DNA of 61,451 nt from an uncultured Cryomorphaceae bacterium (lineage in GTDB: Bacteria; Bacteroidota; Bacteroidia; Flavobacteriales; Schleiferiaceae). Made by a program: the position numbers and the translations under genes. The number at the start of each line of letters is the position of its first letter. Position 1 is the stretch's first letter. The stretch lies in the NCBI GenBank assembly GCA_902614915.1, contig CACMMX010000011.1, positions 1 through 61,451 on the forward strand, given 5' to 3'. Under the pieces are notes generated by a model, which ran no database searches, was not told where the DNA came from, and saw nothing but the letters and a program-made list of their open reading frames with translations. This document shows positions 48,225 through 56,850 of this stretch, piece after piece.

Positions 48225-48310
48225 ATTAAGCAGTCTTTATTTTCCCGACACTAGGGTATTTAGCTCTTGGATTTTTATTATTAACCATGCTATAACTAGA
48301 GGGATAATTG

Positions 48311-48318
48311 TATATTTG
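48311..48318 (+). promoter_or_regulatory. -7 promoter element of rpsA (TATATTTG)
   Basis: A perfect TAnnTTTG about 110 nt upstream of the rpsA ATG. No clear -33 TTTG at 19-21 nt spacing. The implied leader (about 48325-48427) is unusually long for this window. Confidence 0.5.
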
Positions 48319-48354
48319 CACCCCTTTTGGACACGAAGCATGCAGCCAAGAGGA

Positions 48355-48368
48355 TTTAAATATTTAAA
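48355..48368 (+). repeat. 14-bp AT-only palindrome in the rpsA leader
   Basis: TTTAAATATTTAAA is perfectly self-complementary. It lies in the probable leader of rpsA, 60 nt before the start. A further pair, AGGAC at about 48379 and GTCCT at about 48403, could close a larger hairpin. Confidence 0.5.
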
Positions 48369-48427
48369 ACGCTCTCGAGGACGAGTGACAATTGCATGTA
48401 ATGTCCTGGGATACAAGTAAATCTCTT

Positions 48428-50413
48428 ATGTCAGAAGAGAATAAAGTACCAAAAGAAGTGGTACAGCAAGAGACTCCAGCTCAGGAGGCTCCTCAAATAG
48501 AAAAAACTCCAAAAGCCGAGGAGGTCCTAGCCGAAACATCATTACCAAAGGATTCAGAAGAAGTAAAAACGATTGAAGAAATTGCAAAAGAAAATCCTTC
48601 TGCGGAGCCAAGTAAAGTGAAAGAAAAGAGTAAAGAGCCAACAGCTGAAGAGACTGTGACCGATGAGCCAGCATTTAGTTGGGATGATGTTGAGACCAGC
48701 GAAGCTTCTATTAGTGAAGATCGCAAGGCTTTAACAGAAATGTACGAGGAAACCTTAGGTACATCTTTAGAACATCAAGTTGTAGAAGGTAAAGTAACTT
48801 CTAAAACAGATCGTGAAGTAATTATCGATATCAACTCTAAAAGTGAAGGAGTCGTAAGTTTAAATGAATTCCGCTATAATTCGGAGCTCACTGTTGGTGA
48901 TACTGTGGAAGTATTGGTAGATCGTCAAGAAGATAAATACGGTCAATTAGTGCTTTCACATAGAAAAGCACGCTCCATCAAAGCTTGGGATCGTGTAAAC
49001 GAAGCCCATGACAAAAATGAAATTGTTAAAGGTTATGTTAAGGCACGTACCAAAGGAGGTATGATTGTTGACGTGTTTGGCTTAGAAGCATTCTTACCAG
49101 GCTCACAAATTGATGTTAAACCAATTCGTGACTATGATCAATACGTAGATAAAACAATGGAGTTCAAAGTGGTGAAAATTAATCACGAGTTTAAAAATGT
49201 TGTTGTGTCGCACAAGGCACTTATCGAGGCTGATCTTGAAGAACAGAAAAAAGAAATTATCTCTAAACTCGAAAAAGGTCAGGTATTAGAGGGTATTGTT
49301 AAAAACATAACTTCATACGGTGTATTCATTGATCTTGGTGGGGTAGACGGTTTGGTTCATATTACTGATCTAAGTTGGAGCCGAATCAATCACCCTTCAG
49401 AAGTGGTAGAATTAGATAACAAGATTAATGTTGTAATTCTAGATTTTGACGAAGGTAAGACACGTATTCAGTTGGGTATCAAACAACTTGAGAAGCATCC
49501 GTGGGATGCACTTGATGAAAATGTTGGTGTCGGTGATAAAGTAAAAGGTAAAGTAGTTGTCCTTGCTGATTATGGCGCTTTTGTCGAGATTTTACCTGGT
49601 GTTGAAGGTTTGGTGCACGTAAGTGAAATGAGTTGGTCAGCTCATTTACGTAGTGCAGGGGATTTTATGAAAGTAGGAGATTCTGTGGAAGCAGAAGTTT
49701 TAACTTTTGATAGGGAAGAGCGTAAGATGAGTCTAGGAATTAAACAGTTAACCACTGATCCGTGGACGGATATAACAGCTAAGTATCCGCAGGGTTCCAA
49801 ACACAGCGGAACGGTTCGTAACTTTACAAACTTTGGTATTTTCTTAGAGCTTGAAGAGGGAATTGATGGATTGATTCATATTTCTGACTTAAGCTGGAAT
49901 AAAAAAGTAAAACACCCTTCTGAATTTACTTCTATTGGAGCCAATCTAGAAGTAGTTGTCATGGAAATTGATCCGGAAAACCGCCGTTTGAGTCTAGGTC
50001 ATAAGCAGATTACTGAAAACCCATGGGATGGGTATGCTAATTCCTTCAAAGTAGGCAATAAAGTAACAGGTACCATGATAAATTCTGGTGATAAAGGTGG
50101 TGATGTAAAATTTGCTAATTTCGAAGGTGTTGAGGCTTATTGTCCTGCACGTCACATTACCAAGGAGGACGGTAGTAAACTTGCTAAGGATGAAACTGCT
50201 GAATTCGTTGTAATAGAATTCAATAAAGATAACCGCCGAATTGTAGTTTCACATGTAGGAACATACAAGGAAGTTGAAACGAAAAATAACGGCAGAGGAG
50301 GTAATAAAGGCGGAAAAGTTACAGTGCCTAATCAAAACGTAGAACGTTCAACTATGGGTGATTTAGATGCATTAGCTGCATTGAAAGAGCAGTTGAACAA
50401 TAGCGATGAATAA
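48428..50413 (+). CDS. rpsA: 30S ribosomal protein S1
   Basis: S1 binds single-stranded mRNA at the ribosome and promotes initiation, which matters more where Shine-Dalgarno pairing is weak. The 661-residue product has an acidic, Lys/Glu/Pro-rich N-terminal extension of about 110 residues before the first S1 domain, then about six S1 repeats (GKVTSKTDREVIIDI; GYVKARTKGGMIVDV; GIVKNITSYGVFIDLGGVDG; GKVVVLADYGAFVEILPG; GTVRNFTNFGIFLELEEG; GTMINSGDKGGDVKF). I used ATG 48428 as the start. The E. coli protein has 557 residues, so the extension is a lineage feature. Confidence 0.95.
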   Translation: MSEENKVPKEVVQQETPAQEAPQIEKTPKAEEVLAETSLPKDSEEVKTIEEIAKENPSAEPSKVKEKSKEPTAEETVTDEPAFSWDDVETSEASISEDRKALTEMYEETLGTSLEHQVVEGKVTSKTDREVIIDINSKSEGVVSLNEFRYNSELTVGDTVEVLVDRQEDKYGQLVLSHRKARSIKAWDRVNEAHDKNEIVKGYVKARTKGGMIVDVFGLEAFLPGSQIDVKPIRDYDQYVDKTMEFKVVKINHEFKNVVVSHKALIEADLEEQKKEIISKLEKGQVLEGIVKNITSYGVFIDLGGVDGLVHITDLSWSRINHPSEVVELDNKINVVILDFDEGKTRIQLGIKQLEKHPWDALDENVGVGDKVKGKVVVLADYGAFVEILPGVEGLVHVSEMSWSAHLRSAGDFMKVGDSVEAEVLTFDREERKMSLGIKQLTTDPWTDITAKYPQGSKHSGTVRNFTNFGIFLELEEGIDGLIHISDLSWNKKVKHPSEFTSIGANLEVVVMEIDPENRRLSLGHKQITENPWDGYANSFKVGNKVTGTMINSGDKGGDVKFANFEGVEAYCPARHITKEDGSKLAKDETAEFVVIEFNKDNRRIVVSHVGTYKEVETKNNGRGGNKGGKVTVPNQNVERSTMGDLDALAALKEQLNNSDE

Positions 50414-50435
50414 ACCACAATTTTTTTGGTAAAGC

Positions 50436-50470
50436 AAACCCTTGAACCATTTAGGTTTGAGGGTTTTTTT
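50436..50470 (+). terminator. Rho-independent terminator after rpsA
   Basis: AAACCCTTGAACC and GGTTTGAGGGTTT pair over 13 positions (two G-U wobbles) around ATTTA, followed by seven T. It separates rpsA from the Nif3-like gene. Confidence 0.85.
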
Positions 50471-50498
50471 ATTTGATAAAGTTTTAACTTAGGTAACT

Positions 50499-51591
50499 AT
50501 GAAAGTAAAAGATATTATTCGCGACTTAGAAAAATGGGCACCGCCTTATCTTCAGGAGTCCTATGACAACAGTGGCTTAATTGTAGGTAGAGAGGATTGG
50601 AACACTGATGGTGTTATTGTCGCCCTAGACTGCACAGAAGAAGTTATTGATGAGGCGATTGAAAAAGACATAAGTTTGATAGTCATGCATCATCCAATAG
50701 TTTTTAATGGTTTAAAAAGATTTAATGGTTCTACTTATGTAGAACGCGTAGTCATGAAGGCTATAAAGAATGACATAGCCATTTATGCCATTCATACTAA
50801 TTTAGATAATGTTCACTGGGGTGTTAATGCCAAGATTATTGAATTACTCGGATTAGGAAAACATAAAATTCTGAATCCAATGAAGAATAGCTTGAAAAAA
50901 ATTTCAAGTCTATGTTCCAAGCACTCACGTAGAATCTGTTGAATTAGCGGTTTTTTCAGCTGGTGGAGGTAGGATAAGCTCCTATGAAGAATGTAGCTTT
51001 AAAAGCAACGGTATAGGATCATTCAAGGGTGGTAAAGGCACAAACCCAGTCATTGGTAAAGTGGGTAAACGTGAGTTCGTGGAAGAAATGAAACTTGAGT
51101 TTATTGTCCCCGTTTTTATGGTAAAAGATGTTGAAAGCGCTGCGCGCACTGCCCATCCCTATGAGGAAATAGCTTTTGAATGGCTTGCAATTGAAAATAA
51201 TGCCACTCTTTATGGAGCGGGGGCAGTCGGAGAATTAAAAGAACCTCTTGAATTTAAAGTGTTCTTGGATCGAATAAAAACTATTTTTGGTACTACATTA
51301 AAGTATACAGCACCACCAAGGGGTACCGTACAAAGAATAGCGGTTTGTGGCGGTTCTGGAAGTTTTTTATTAGATGCTGCTAAAGCAGTGGAGGCTGATA
51401 TTTTTATTACCTCTGATTATAAATATCATCAATTTTTTGATGCTGATGGAACTATCTCCATACTGGATATCGGCCATTTTGAGAGCGAGCAATTTACAAT
51501 TGACTTAATAGCTGACAGACTATCAGAAAAATTTCCTAAATTTGCCGTTCTCAAAACAGCGGTTAATACAAACCCTATTCAGTACTATTAG
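50499..51591 (+). pseudogene. Nif3-like dinuclear metal-centre protein, broken by a one-base insertion
   Basis: The Nif3/YbgI/YqfO family binds two metal ions in a ring-shaped oligomer; its function is unsettled. Two frames together make one protein. The first stops at 50942 after LKKISSLCSKHSR; the second is open in another frame from about 50905. Removing one A from the A7 run at 50895-50901 restores LKKFQVYVP and the continuous stretch VESVELAVFSAGGGRISSYEECSF, giving 363 residues with family length. Metal ligands are intact (VMHHPIVF, AIHTNLDN, DIGHFESEQ). The lesion may be a sequencing error, a real frameshift, or a site read by slippage. A zinc-ribbon-family gene follows, as in relatives. 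Confidence 0.82.
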
Positions 51592-51592
51592 T

Positions 51593-52381
51593 ATGGCTAA
51601 GAAGGCAAAAGAGCTAAGCGTTGAAGATAAATTAAGAACGCTTTACGATCTTCAGATTATAGATCGTCGCATAGACGAAATACGTGCTATGCGCGGTGAA
51701 CTCCCATTAGAGGTCGAAGATCTCGAAAACGAGGTAGCCGGAATGGAAACCCGTATGGAAAAGGTGAATCTTGAAATAGCTAATCTCGAAGTAGATATCA
51801 AGGAAAAACAAAACCTGATTAAAGAGAGTCAAGAAAAAATGGCCAAGTATTCGAAAGATCAAGAGCAAGTAAGAAATAACAGAGAATTTGAAGCTATAGC
51901 GAAGGAAATTGAGTATCAAGAGCTAGAAATTCAATTAGCTGAAAAACGAATTTTAGAGTATACAGCAAGAATTGAGGCCAAGAGAGAAGCGAACGAAGAG
52001 AGTACAGAGAAATTAAACGATCGTAAGACGCATTTATCTCATAAAGTAAGTGAGCTTGACAATATCATGGCTGAAACACAAAAAGAGGAAGAATTGTTAT
52101 TAAGTAAGAGCGAGGAATATAAGCAAGTTGTTGAGTTACGCTTAGTGCAGGCTTATAGTCGTATCCGATCAGCCACTAAGAATAAATTGGCGGTAGTCTC
52201 GGTGGAGCGCGGCGCATCGGCTGGCTCTTTCTTTGTCATACCACCACAGCGTCAAATGGAGCTTGCACAACGTAAGAAAATTATGATTGATGAGCATAGT
52301 GGTCGCATATTAGTTGATCCCGTTTTAGCTCAAGAAGAGGAGGACAAAATGGACGCAATGATCGATAGTTGGTTGAAATAA
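51593..52381 (+). CDS. Coiled-coil protein of the C4-type zinc-ribbon family, cysteines lost
   Basis: The 262-residue protein is mostly a long Glu/Lys-rich coiled coil (about residues 30-195) with a C-terminal domain. In related proteins that domain has four Cys binding zinc; here the corresponding region (residues 205-242, ERGASAGSFFVIPPQ... DEHSGRILVD) has none, while surrounding residues are preserved. It is 1 bp downstream of the Nif3-like gene. Function unknown; related proteins are thought to bind nucleic acids. ATG 51593 was chosen over one 51 bp upstream inside the Nif3 gene. Confidence 0.82.
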   Translation: MAKKAKELSVEDKLRTLYDLQIIDRRIDEIRAMRGELPLEVEDLENEVAGMETRMEKVNLEIANLEVDIKEKQNLIKESQEKMAKYSKDQEQVRNNREFEAIAKEIEYQELEIQLAEKRILEYTARIEAKREANEESTEKLNDRKTHLSHKVSELDNIMAETQKEEELLLSKSEEYKQVVELRLVQAYSRIRSATKNKLAVVSVERGASAGSFFVIPPQRQMELAQRKKIMIDEHSGRILVDPVLAQEEEDKMDAMIDSWLK

Positions 52382-52402
52382 TCAACAGTTGAAATTGAAC
52401 TC

Positions 52403-52433
52403 AAAAGGCCCGCTGTTCTTGCGGGCTTTTTAA
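52403..52433. terminator. Bidirectional terminator between convergent genes
   Basis: AAGGCCCGC and GCGGGCTTT pair (one G-U) around TGTTCTT, with T-run on the plus strand (CTTTTTAATTT) and a shorter T-run on the minus strand. It lies between the coiled-coil gene and the methyltransferase gene. Confidence 0.85.
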
Positions 52434-52451
52434 TTTAGGTGAACGTTGAAA

Positions 52452-53222
52452 TTATTTAGTACAGACGTACAGCATTTCTCTTTTTGGTAAAGCGTATTTT
52501 TCAAAATAATCCTTGGGTAATCTTTTTTTAGCGTCAAAAGAGGTCACTTCAAAGCCGCACTCTTTTAACCGCTCAGGATAATCTTGACCGTAAAGACGAA
52601 CATGGTCGTATTGACGAAATCTTCTTTCTCTTTCAGCAGGGTCTTTAATACTAGGGTCTTCGTCTGTGAATTTATAATCAGGATCTAAAGGAACTTGCAT
52701 GATAGCCATTCCACCTGGTTTTAATATTCGATGGAATTCGCGAATTGCTTTTCTGTCATCATCAACATGTTCAAGTACATGGTTACAAAAAAGGGTATCA
52801 TAGGTATTGTCCTCAATGGGTATATTTTGTACATCAAAGCGCATATCAGCAAGGGGAGAGAAAAGATCCGCTGTCGTATAGTCGAGATGTTTCATTTTTC
52901 GGAATCGTCGATAAAAACACTGCTCCGGGGCGATATGAAGAACCTTTTGCCGTTTAGTAAGAAAGTCTGTACATTCCTTTAAGTATAACCAAAGAAGTCT
53001 ATGGCGCTCTAAGCTATTCGTCCCAGGACATAAGGCATTTTGTCTTTGGTTTTCCCCGTAACCGTAAGGAAAAAACCTTGAATAACCTCGTCCATCGATT
53101 GGATCGATGAATTTTGAGCCCTTAAATAATACAGGACTTAGCCATTGAACTATATAGCTCAATCGTATCAATATGGGTCGCGGCACCTTAGCTAGTGCCC
53201 ATTTCATGATTTTTGATATCAT
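52452..53222 (-). CDS. Class I SAM-dependent methyltransferase
   Basis: The 256-residue protein has a methyltransferase fold: the SAM-binding region VLHIAPEQCFYRRFRKMKHLDYTTADL, followed by the motif II/III region YDTLFCNHVLEHVDDDRKAIREFHRILKPGGMAIMQVPLD, close to type 11 methyltransferases. Substrate unknown. Its ATG overlaps the map stop (ATGA), suggesting translational coupling. Map and this gene are neighbours in other flavobacteria, as I recall, so a role with translation is possible, but this is inference. Confidence 0.85.
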   Translation of the reverse strand: MISKIMKWALAKVPRPILIRLSYIVQWLSPVLFKGSKFIDPIDGRGYSRFFPYGYGENQRQNALCPGTNSLERHRLLWLYLKECTDFLTKRQKVLHIAPEQCFYRRFRKMKHLDYTTADLFSPLADMRFDVQNIPIEDNTYDTLFCNHVLEHVDDDRKAIREFHRILKPGGMAIMQVPLDPDYKFTDEDPSIKDPAERERRFRQYDHVRLYGQDYPERLKECGFEVTSFDAKKRLPKDYFEKYALPKREMLYVCTK

Positions 53223-54016
53223 ACTACTTCATATTCCTCTGCTTCTAAACCCAGAGCATCATAAATGTAATGGAAAGTACTTAAGATATCAGGTTTACCA
53301 TTTACAACTGCGACATCATGCTCAAAGTGGGCGCTATTTTTACCGTCTGCTGTTAGTATAGTCCATCCGTCATTTAGTTGCTTTATTCTATGTGTTCCAA
53401 GATTTGTCATTGGTTCTATTGCGATAACAAGACCCTCTTGAATTTTTTTGCCATGACCTCGTTGACCATAATTGGGTACCTGAGGATCTTCATGGATTTT
53501 TTGGCCTAAGCCGTGACCTACTAATTCACGAACAATACCATATCCTCTTTCCTCAGTATATTCTTGAATTGCAGCGCCTATATCACCAATTCTATTACCA
53601 GCTATAACCTCTCTTATACCTACATAAAGACTTTCTTTAGTATCTGCTAAAAGTCGCTTCGTATCATTATCAACTTCACCAACTTCAAAAGTATAAGCAT
53701 GATCGCCGTAGTATTTGTTTTTTAGAACACCGCAATCTACACTGAGGATATCGCCTTCTTGAAGGGGCTTTTTCCCTGGAATACCATGAACTACTTGAGC
53801 ATTTGGAGACATACAGAGGCTATTTGGGAAGTCGTATAAACCTAAAAAAGCGGGAACTCCACCGTGGTCACGAATAAATTCTTCAGCACGTTTATCTAAA
53901 TCCAACGGAATTGCTCCAGGTACAATTAATGGAGCAAGCATACCTAAGGTTCTGCTCACTAGCTGGGCGCTTTCTCGCATTAATTCAATTTCTTCTCTTG
54001 TCTTATATCTGATCAT
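53219..54016 (-). CDS. map: Methionine aminopeptidase, type I
   Basis: Map removes the initiator methionine from new proteins. The 265-residue protein has the metal ligands in LSVDCGVL, GDHAYTFE, VGHGLGQKIHEDP, AIEPM and AHFEHDVAV, with the pita-bread fold order. Start ATG 54016 overlaps the gpmI stop by 1 bp (TAATG). In many bacteria map follows secY; here it is far from the ribosomal cluster and coupled to gpmI. Confidence 0.96.
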   Translation of the reverse strand: MIRYKTREEIELMRESAQLVSRTLGMLAPLIVPGAIPLDLDKRAEEFIRDHGGVPAFLGLYDFPNSLCMSPNAQVVHGIPGKKPLQEGDILSVDCGVLKNKYYGDHAYTFEVGEVDNDTKRLLADTKESLYVGIREVIAGNRIGDIGAAIQEYTEERGYGIVRELVGHGLGQKIHEDPQVPNYGQRGHGKKIQEGLVIAIEPMTNLGTHRIKQLNDGWTILTADGKNSAHFEHDVAVVNGKPDILSTFHYIYDALGLEAEEYEVV

Positions 54017-55545
54017 TATTTTTTGATCAATAAATTAATTCCTGTCATTTCATCCGGTTGATTAATATCCATTAAGGCTAATAAGGTTGGCGCAATATCT
54101 CCAAGTTTACCTTCCTTTAAAGTATAGTATTTAGATTGAGATCCAACTAACCAACAAGGTACAACAGTGGTGGTGTGAGCTGTGTTCGGTGTTCCGTCAT
54201 CGTTAATCATACAGTCGGCATTTCCATGATCCGCCAAAATTATAAATTGATAATCAGACTCTAGACCAGCTTTTATGACTTCTTGCAAACAGGAATCCAC
54301 AGTTTCACATGCCTTAATCGTAGCTTCCATAACTCCAGTATGTCCAACCATATCTGGATTTGCAAAGTTAAGACAGATGAAATCTGTTATTCCTTCCTTA
54401 AGTTTTGGAACTATTACGTCTCGTATATCTTTGGCGCTCATTTCTGGTTGTAAATCGTATGTAGCTACATTGGGTGAAGGGCATAGAATTCTCTCTTCTC
54501 CTTTAAAAGCTAATTCACGTCCACCAGAGAAAAAGAAGGTTACGTGCGGGTATTTCTCTGTTTCTGCAATGCGAATTTGTGACTTGTTCGAAATTTCCAG
54601 GATTTCACCAAGTGTATTAACTAAATTGTTTTTTTTGAAAACCACATGAATATCTTTAAAGGTGTCATCATAGTTTGTCATGGTTACATAGTGCAAGTTT
54701 AGAGCTTGCATATTATATTCAAGGAAGTTCGACTGGGTCAATACTTCGGTTATTTCTCGACCTCGGTCCGTTCTAAAGTTAAACATGATAACCACATCGT
54801 CCTCCTCGATTTTTGCTAGGGGTAAGCCTTCTTCATCGGTTATTACAATGGGCTCAATAAATTCATCTGTAATCCCTGACTTGTAACTCTCAGCAATGGC
54901 CTGATAAGCTTCTTTAGCTTGATTCCCTTGGCCATTTACCATGACCTGATAGGCTTTAGCAATTCTCCCCCATCTTTTATCACGATCCATGCTGTAATAT
55001 CGTCCTATTACAGATGCAATACGACCGGTAGTCATACTTAAATGACTTTCTAAGTCTACTATATAATCCAAGCCTCCTTTAGGATCGGTATCACGACCAT
55101 CGGTAAAAACATGAATAAAAACGTTTTCAAAAGCCTCCTCGGCGAGCCAACTACATAGTGCCTTGGCATGATTTATATGAGCATGTACACCACCATCAGA
55201 GAGTAATCCAGCTATATGAATTTTACTATTCTTAGATTTAGCATGTGCAAGTGCACCCATAAGAGTTGGATTTTTTTTAAACTCTCCATTCTCAACTGCT
55301 CGATTTATTTTTACTAAATCTTGGTAGACAATTCTTCCCGCACCAAGGTTCATGTGCCCTACTTCAGAATTACCCATTTGACCCTCTGGTAAACCAACAT
55401 TTAATCCAGAAGTTTTAATCCATGTATGCGGGTAATCATTGTATAATGAATTAACAAAAGGGGTGTTAGCATGGTCTATTGCGCTTACTAAAGGATTACT
55501 TGCTTTCCCCCATCCGTCCAGAACAATTAATGCAGCCTTTTTCAT
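54016..55545 (-). CDS. gpmI: 2,3-bisphosphoglycerate-independent phosphoglycerate mutase
   Basis: GpmI interconverts 3- and 2-phosphoglycerate via a phosphoserine intermediate and two Mn ions. The 509-residue protein starts MKKAALIVLDGWGKA (metal ligand Asp) and has the catalytic Ser in GQMGNSEVGHMNLGAGR, then TDGRDTDPKGGL and FNFRTDRGRE. C-terminal ILADHGNADCM (metal-binding Asp and His) and NTAHTTTVVPCWLV are present. The chosen start is ATG 55545; the frame is open another 66 bp upstream, into the terminator region. Confidence 0.96.
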   Translation of the reverse strand: MKKAALIVLDGWGKASNPLVSAIDHANTPFVNSLYNDYPHTWIKTSGLNVGLPEGQMGNSEVGHMNLGAGRIVYQDLVKINRAVENGEFKKNPTLMGALAHAKSKNSKIHIAGLLSDGGVHAHINHAKALCSWLAEEAFENVFIHVFTDGRDTDPKGGLDYIVDLESHLSMTTGRIASVIGRYYSMDRDKRWGRIAKAYQVMVNGQGNQAKEAYQAIAESYKSGITDEFIEPIVITDEEGLPLAKIEEDDVVIMFNFRTDRGREITEVLTQSNFLEYNMQALNLHYVTMTNYDDTFKDIHVVFKKNNLVNTLGEILEISNKSQIRIAETEKYPHVTFFFSGGRELAFKGEERILCPSPNVATYDLQPEMSAKDIRDVIVPKLKEGITDFICLNFANPDMVGHTGVMEATIKACETVDSCLQEVIKAGLESDYQFIILADHGNADCMINDDGTPNTAHTTTVVPCWLVGSQSKYYTLKEGKLGDIAPTLLALMDINQPDEMTGINLLIKK

Positions 55546-55584
55546 AGTATATTTTAAAGCAACAAACTTAATAATTACGTGTCC

Positions 55585-55608
55585 AAAAAAAACCCGCAAT
55601 ATGCGGGT
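55585..55608 (-). terminator. Rho-independent terminator after the SPOR protein gene
   Basis: On the minus strand ACCCGC and GCGGGT form a stem around ATATT, followed by a run of eight T. It lies between the stop at 55632 and the gpmI start at 55545. Confidence 0.8.
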
Positions 55609-55631
55609 CATTTTATATAATATAGTTTGTG

Positions 55632-56693
55632 TTAATAGACCGTTATTATAATAAGGTTTGCATTTTTCGAAATTGAAATAGATTCTTTTTTTTCTTCACC
55701 TGTATCTTCAATAAGACTACGTTTACTGCGAACGACCCTATACATGTCTAATTCTTTTATATAATGGATTTCGCCGTTTAAGTCGTTGTCTTTAATGAAA
55801 GCTAATGCGGTAACTTTTGATTTAAACGAACCTATAATTATGTTATATGTCCCTTCGTCTAAGTTGGTATTTACAGAATTTTCCTGTGAATTATTTTGAA
55901 CGATCGTATCTGTAAATTCGAACTCTTGGTAACTTGTTTCTGCGAGTATTGATTTCAAGGTTTTTATTTCATCATTGAGCTTCTCTACTTCATCATTGAG
56001 CTCTTTTATTACTTTCTTGCTATCGTTTTTGATGTAAAGATTTTCTTGTTCCGCCAAGATCAAAGAGTTACTTAATTTTTTCGCCTCTTCTTTGGCATTT
56101 TTTTCTGCTCTTACAACTCCATCAAATTGTAACCCTAAAAATAGCCTTAATGCTGCATCTCCATATAATCCTTCGTTAAGACCATTACCGCTAGAAAGAT
56201 TACCATTATCAAGATAGTCGTCTCTAAAATAGGTAAAACGTGATCCTAAAATTAGAGTAGCCGATGGTAGTGCATTTGTAAAGTGTAGTGAACTGCCTAA
56301 AACAACGTGCTCGCTTTGACCAAAACGACCTTTAACCCCTTCACCTAAACCAGATCCGACTCCAAAATCAATTGTCATGCTTGCTTGTTCACCATTTATT
56401 AATCTATAATTTCCCAAAATTTCTACTGGTACTATCTTGCTGGAAAATACGTTAGGTGTCCCAATTCCGATTACACCTACCGTAATTTCTCCTGAAAGGA
56501 TTTTATCATTGGAATAACGAGTCCCGAAACGCATACCCGCATTGGTTGCTAAATGGCCTAGGCTAAAGTTGCCATCCAAACGAGGCTGATCTGTGTAATG
56601 AAAATTTTCTTCCATCGAAACATAATGAGACCAATTCTGACCTTGAAGATTAAAAGCACAAAATAGTGAGGCACTCATTATAAGGCGTAACAT
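55632..56693 (-). CDS. Outer-membrane-like protein with SPOR domain
   Basis: The 353-residue protein has a short Sec signal peptide (residues 1 to about 18, MLRLIMSASLFCAFNLQGQ), a glycine- and aromatic-rich N-terminal half (about 20-200) resembling a beta-barrel protein, a coiled coil (about 205-255, KELNDEVEKLNDEIKTLKSIL) and a C-terminal SPOR-like domain (YNIIIGSFKSKVTALAFIKDND). SPOR domains bind denuded glycan of septal peptidoglycan. The barrel reading is inference from composition. It may link the outer membrane to the cell wall. The 157-bp gap upstream (56694-56850) holds no gene. Confidence 0.7.
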   Translation of the reverse strand: MLRLIMSASLFCAFNLQGQNWSHYVSMEENFHYTDQPRLDGNFSLGHLATNAGMRFGTRYSNDKILSGEITVGVIGIGTPNVFSSKIVPVEILGNYRLINGEQASMTIDFGVGSGLGEGVKGRFGQSEHVVLGSSLHFTNALPSATLILGSRFTYFRDDYLDNGNLSSGNGLNEGLYGDAALRLFLGLQFDGVVRAEKNAKEEAKKLSNSLILAEQENLYIKNDSKKVIKELNDEVEKLNDEIKTLKSILAETSYQEFEFTDTIVQNNSQENSVNTNLDEGTYNIIIGSFKSKVTALAFIKDNDLNGEIHYIKELDMYRVVRSKRSLIEDTGEEKKESISISKNANLIIITVY

Positions 56694-56850
56694 AGGTTGA
56701 ATTATTTTTACTTAAACACAATCTACTAAAAATTCATCATTTACCCCTGTAATCTATAATTGCCATTCAATTATTTATAAGCGTCGCTTTTGCACCATAT
56801 CGTTGGCATCACCGAAATTTATCTATAGGGAATGATATTATTATCTTAAG

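Noticed and set aside
51061-51591. A separate gene for the second half of Nif3
   Set aside because: The ATG at 51061 falls inside continuous Nif3 sequence that is already readable from about 50905; it is the tail of one frameshifted gene.
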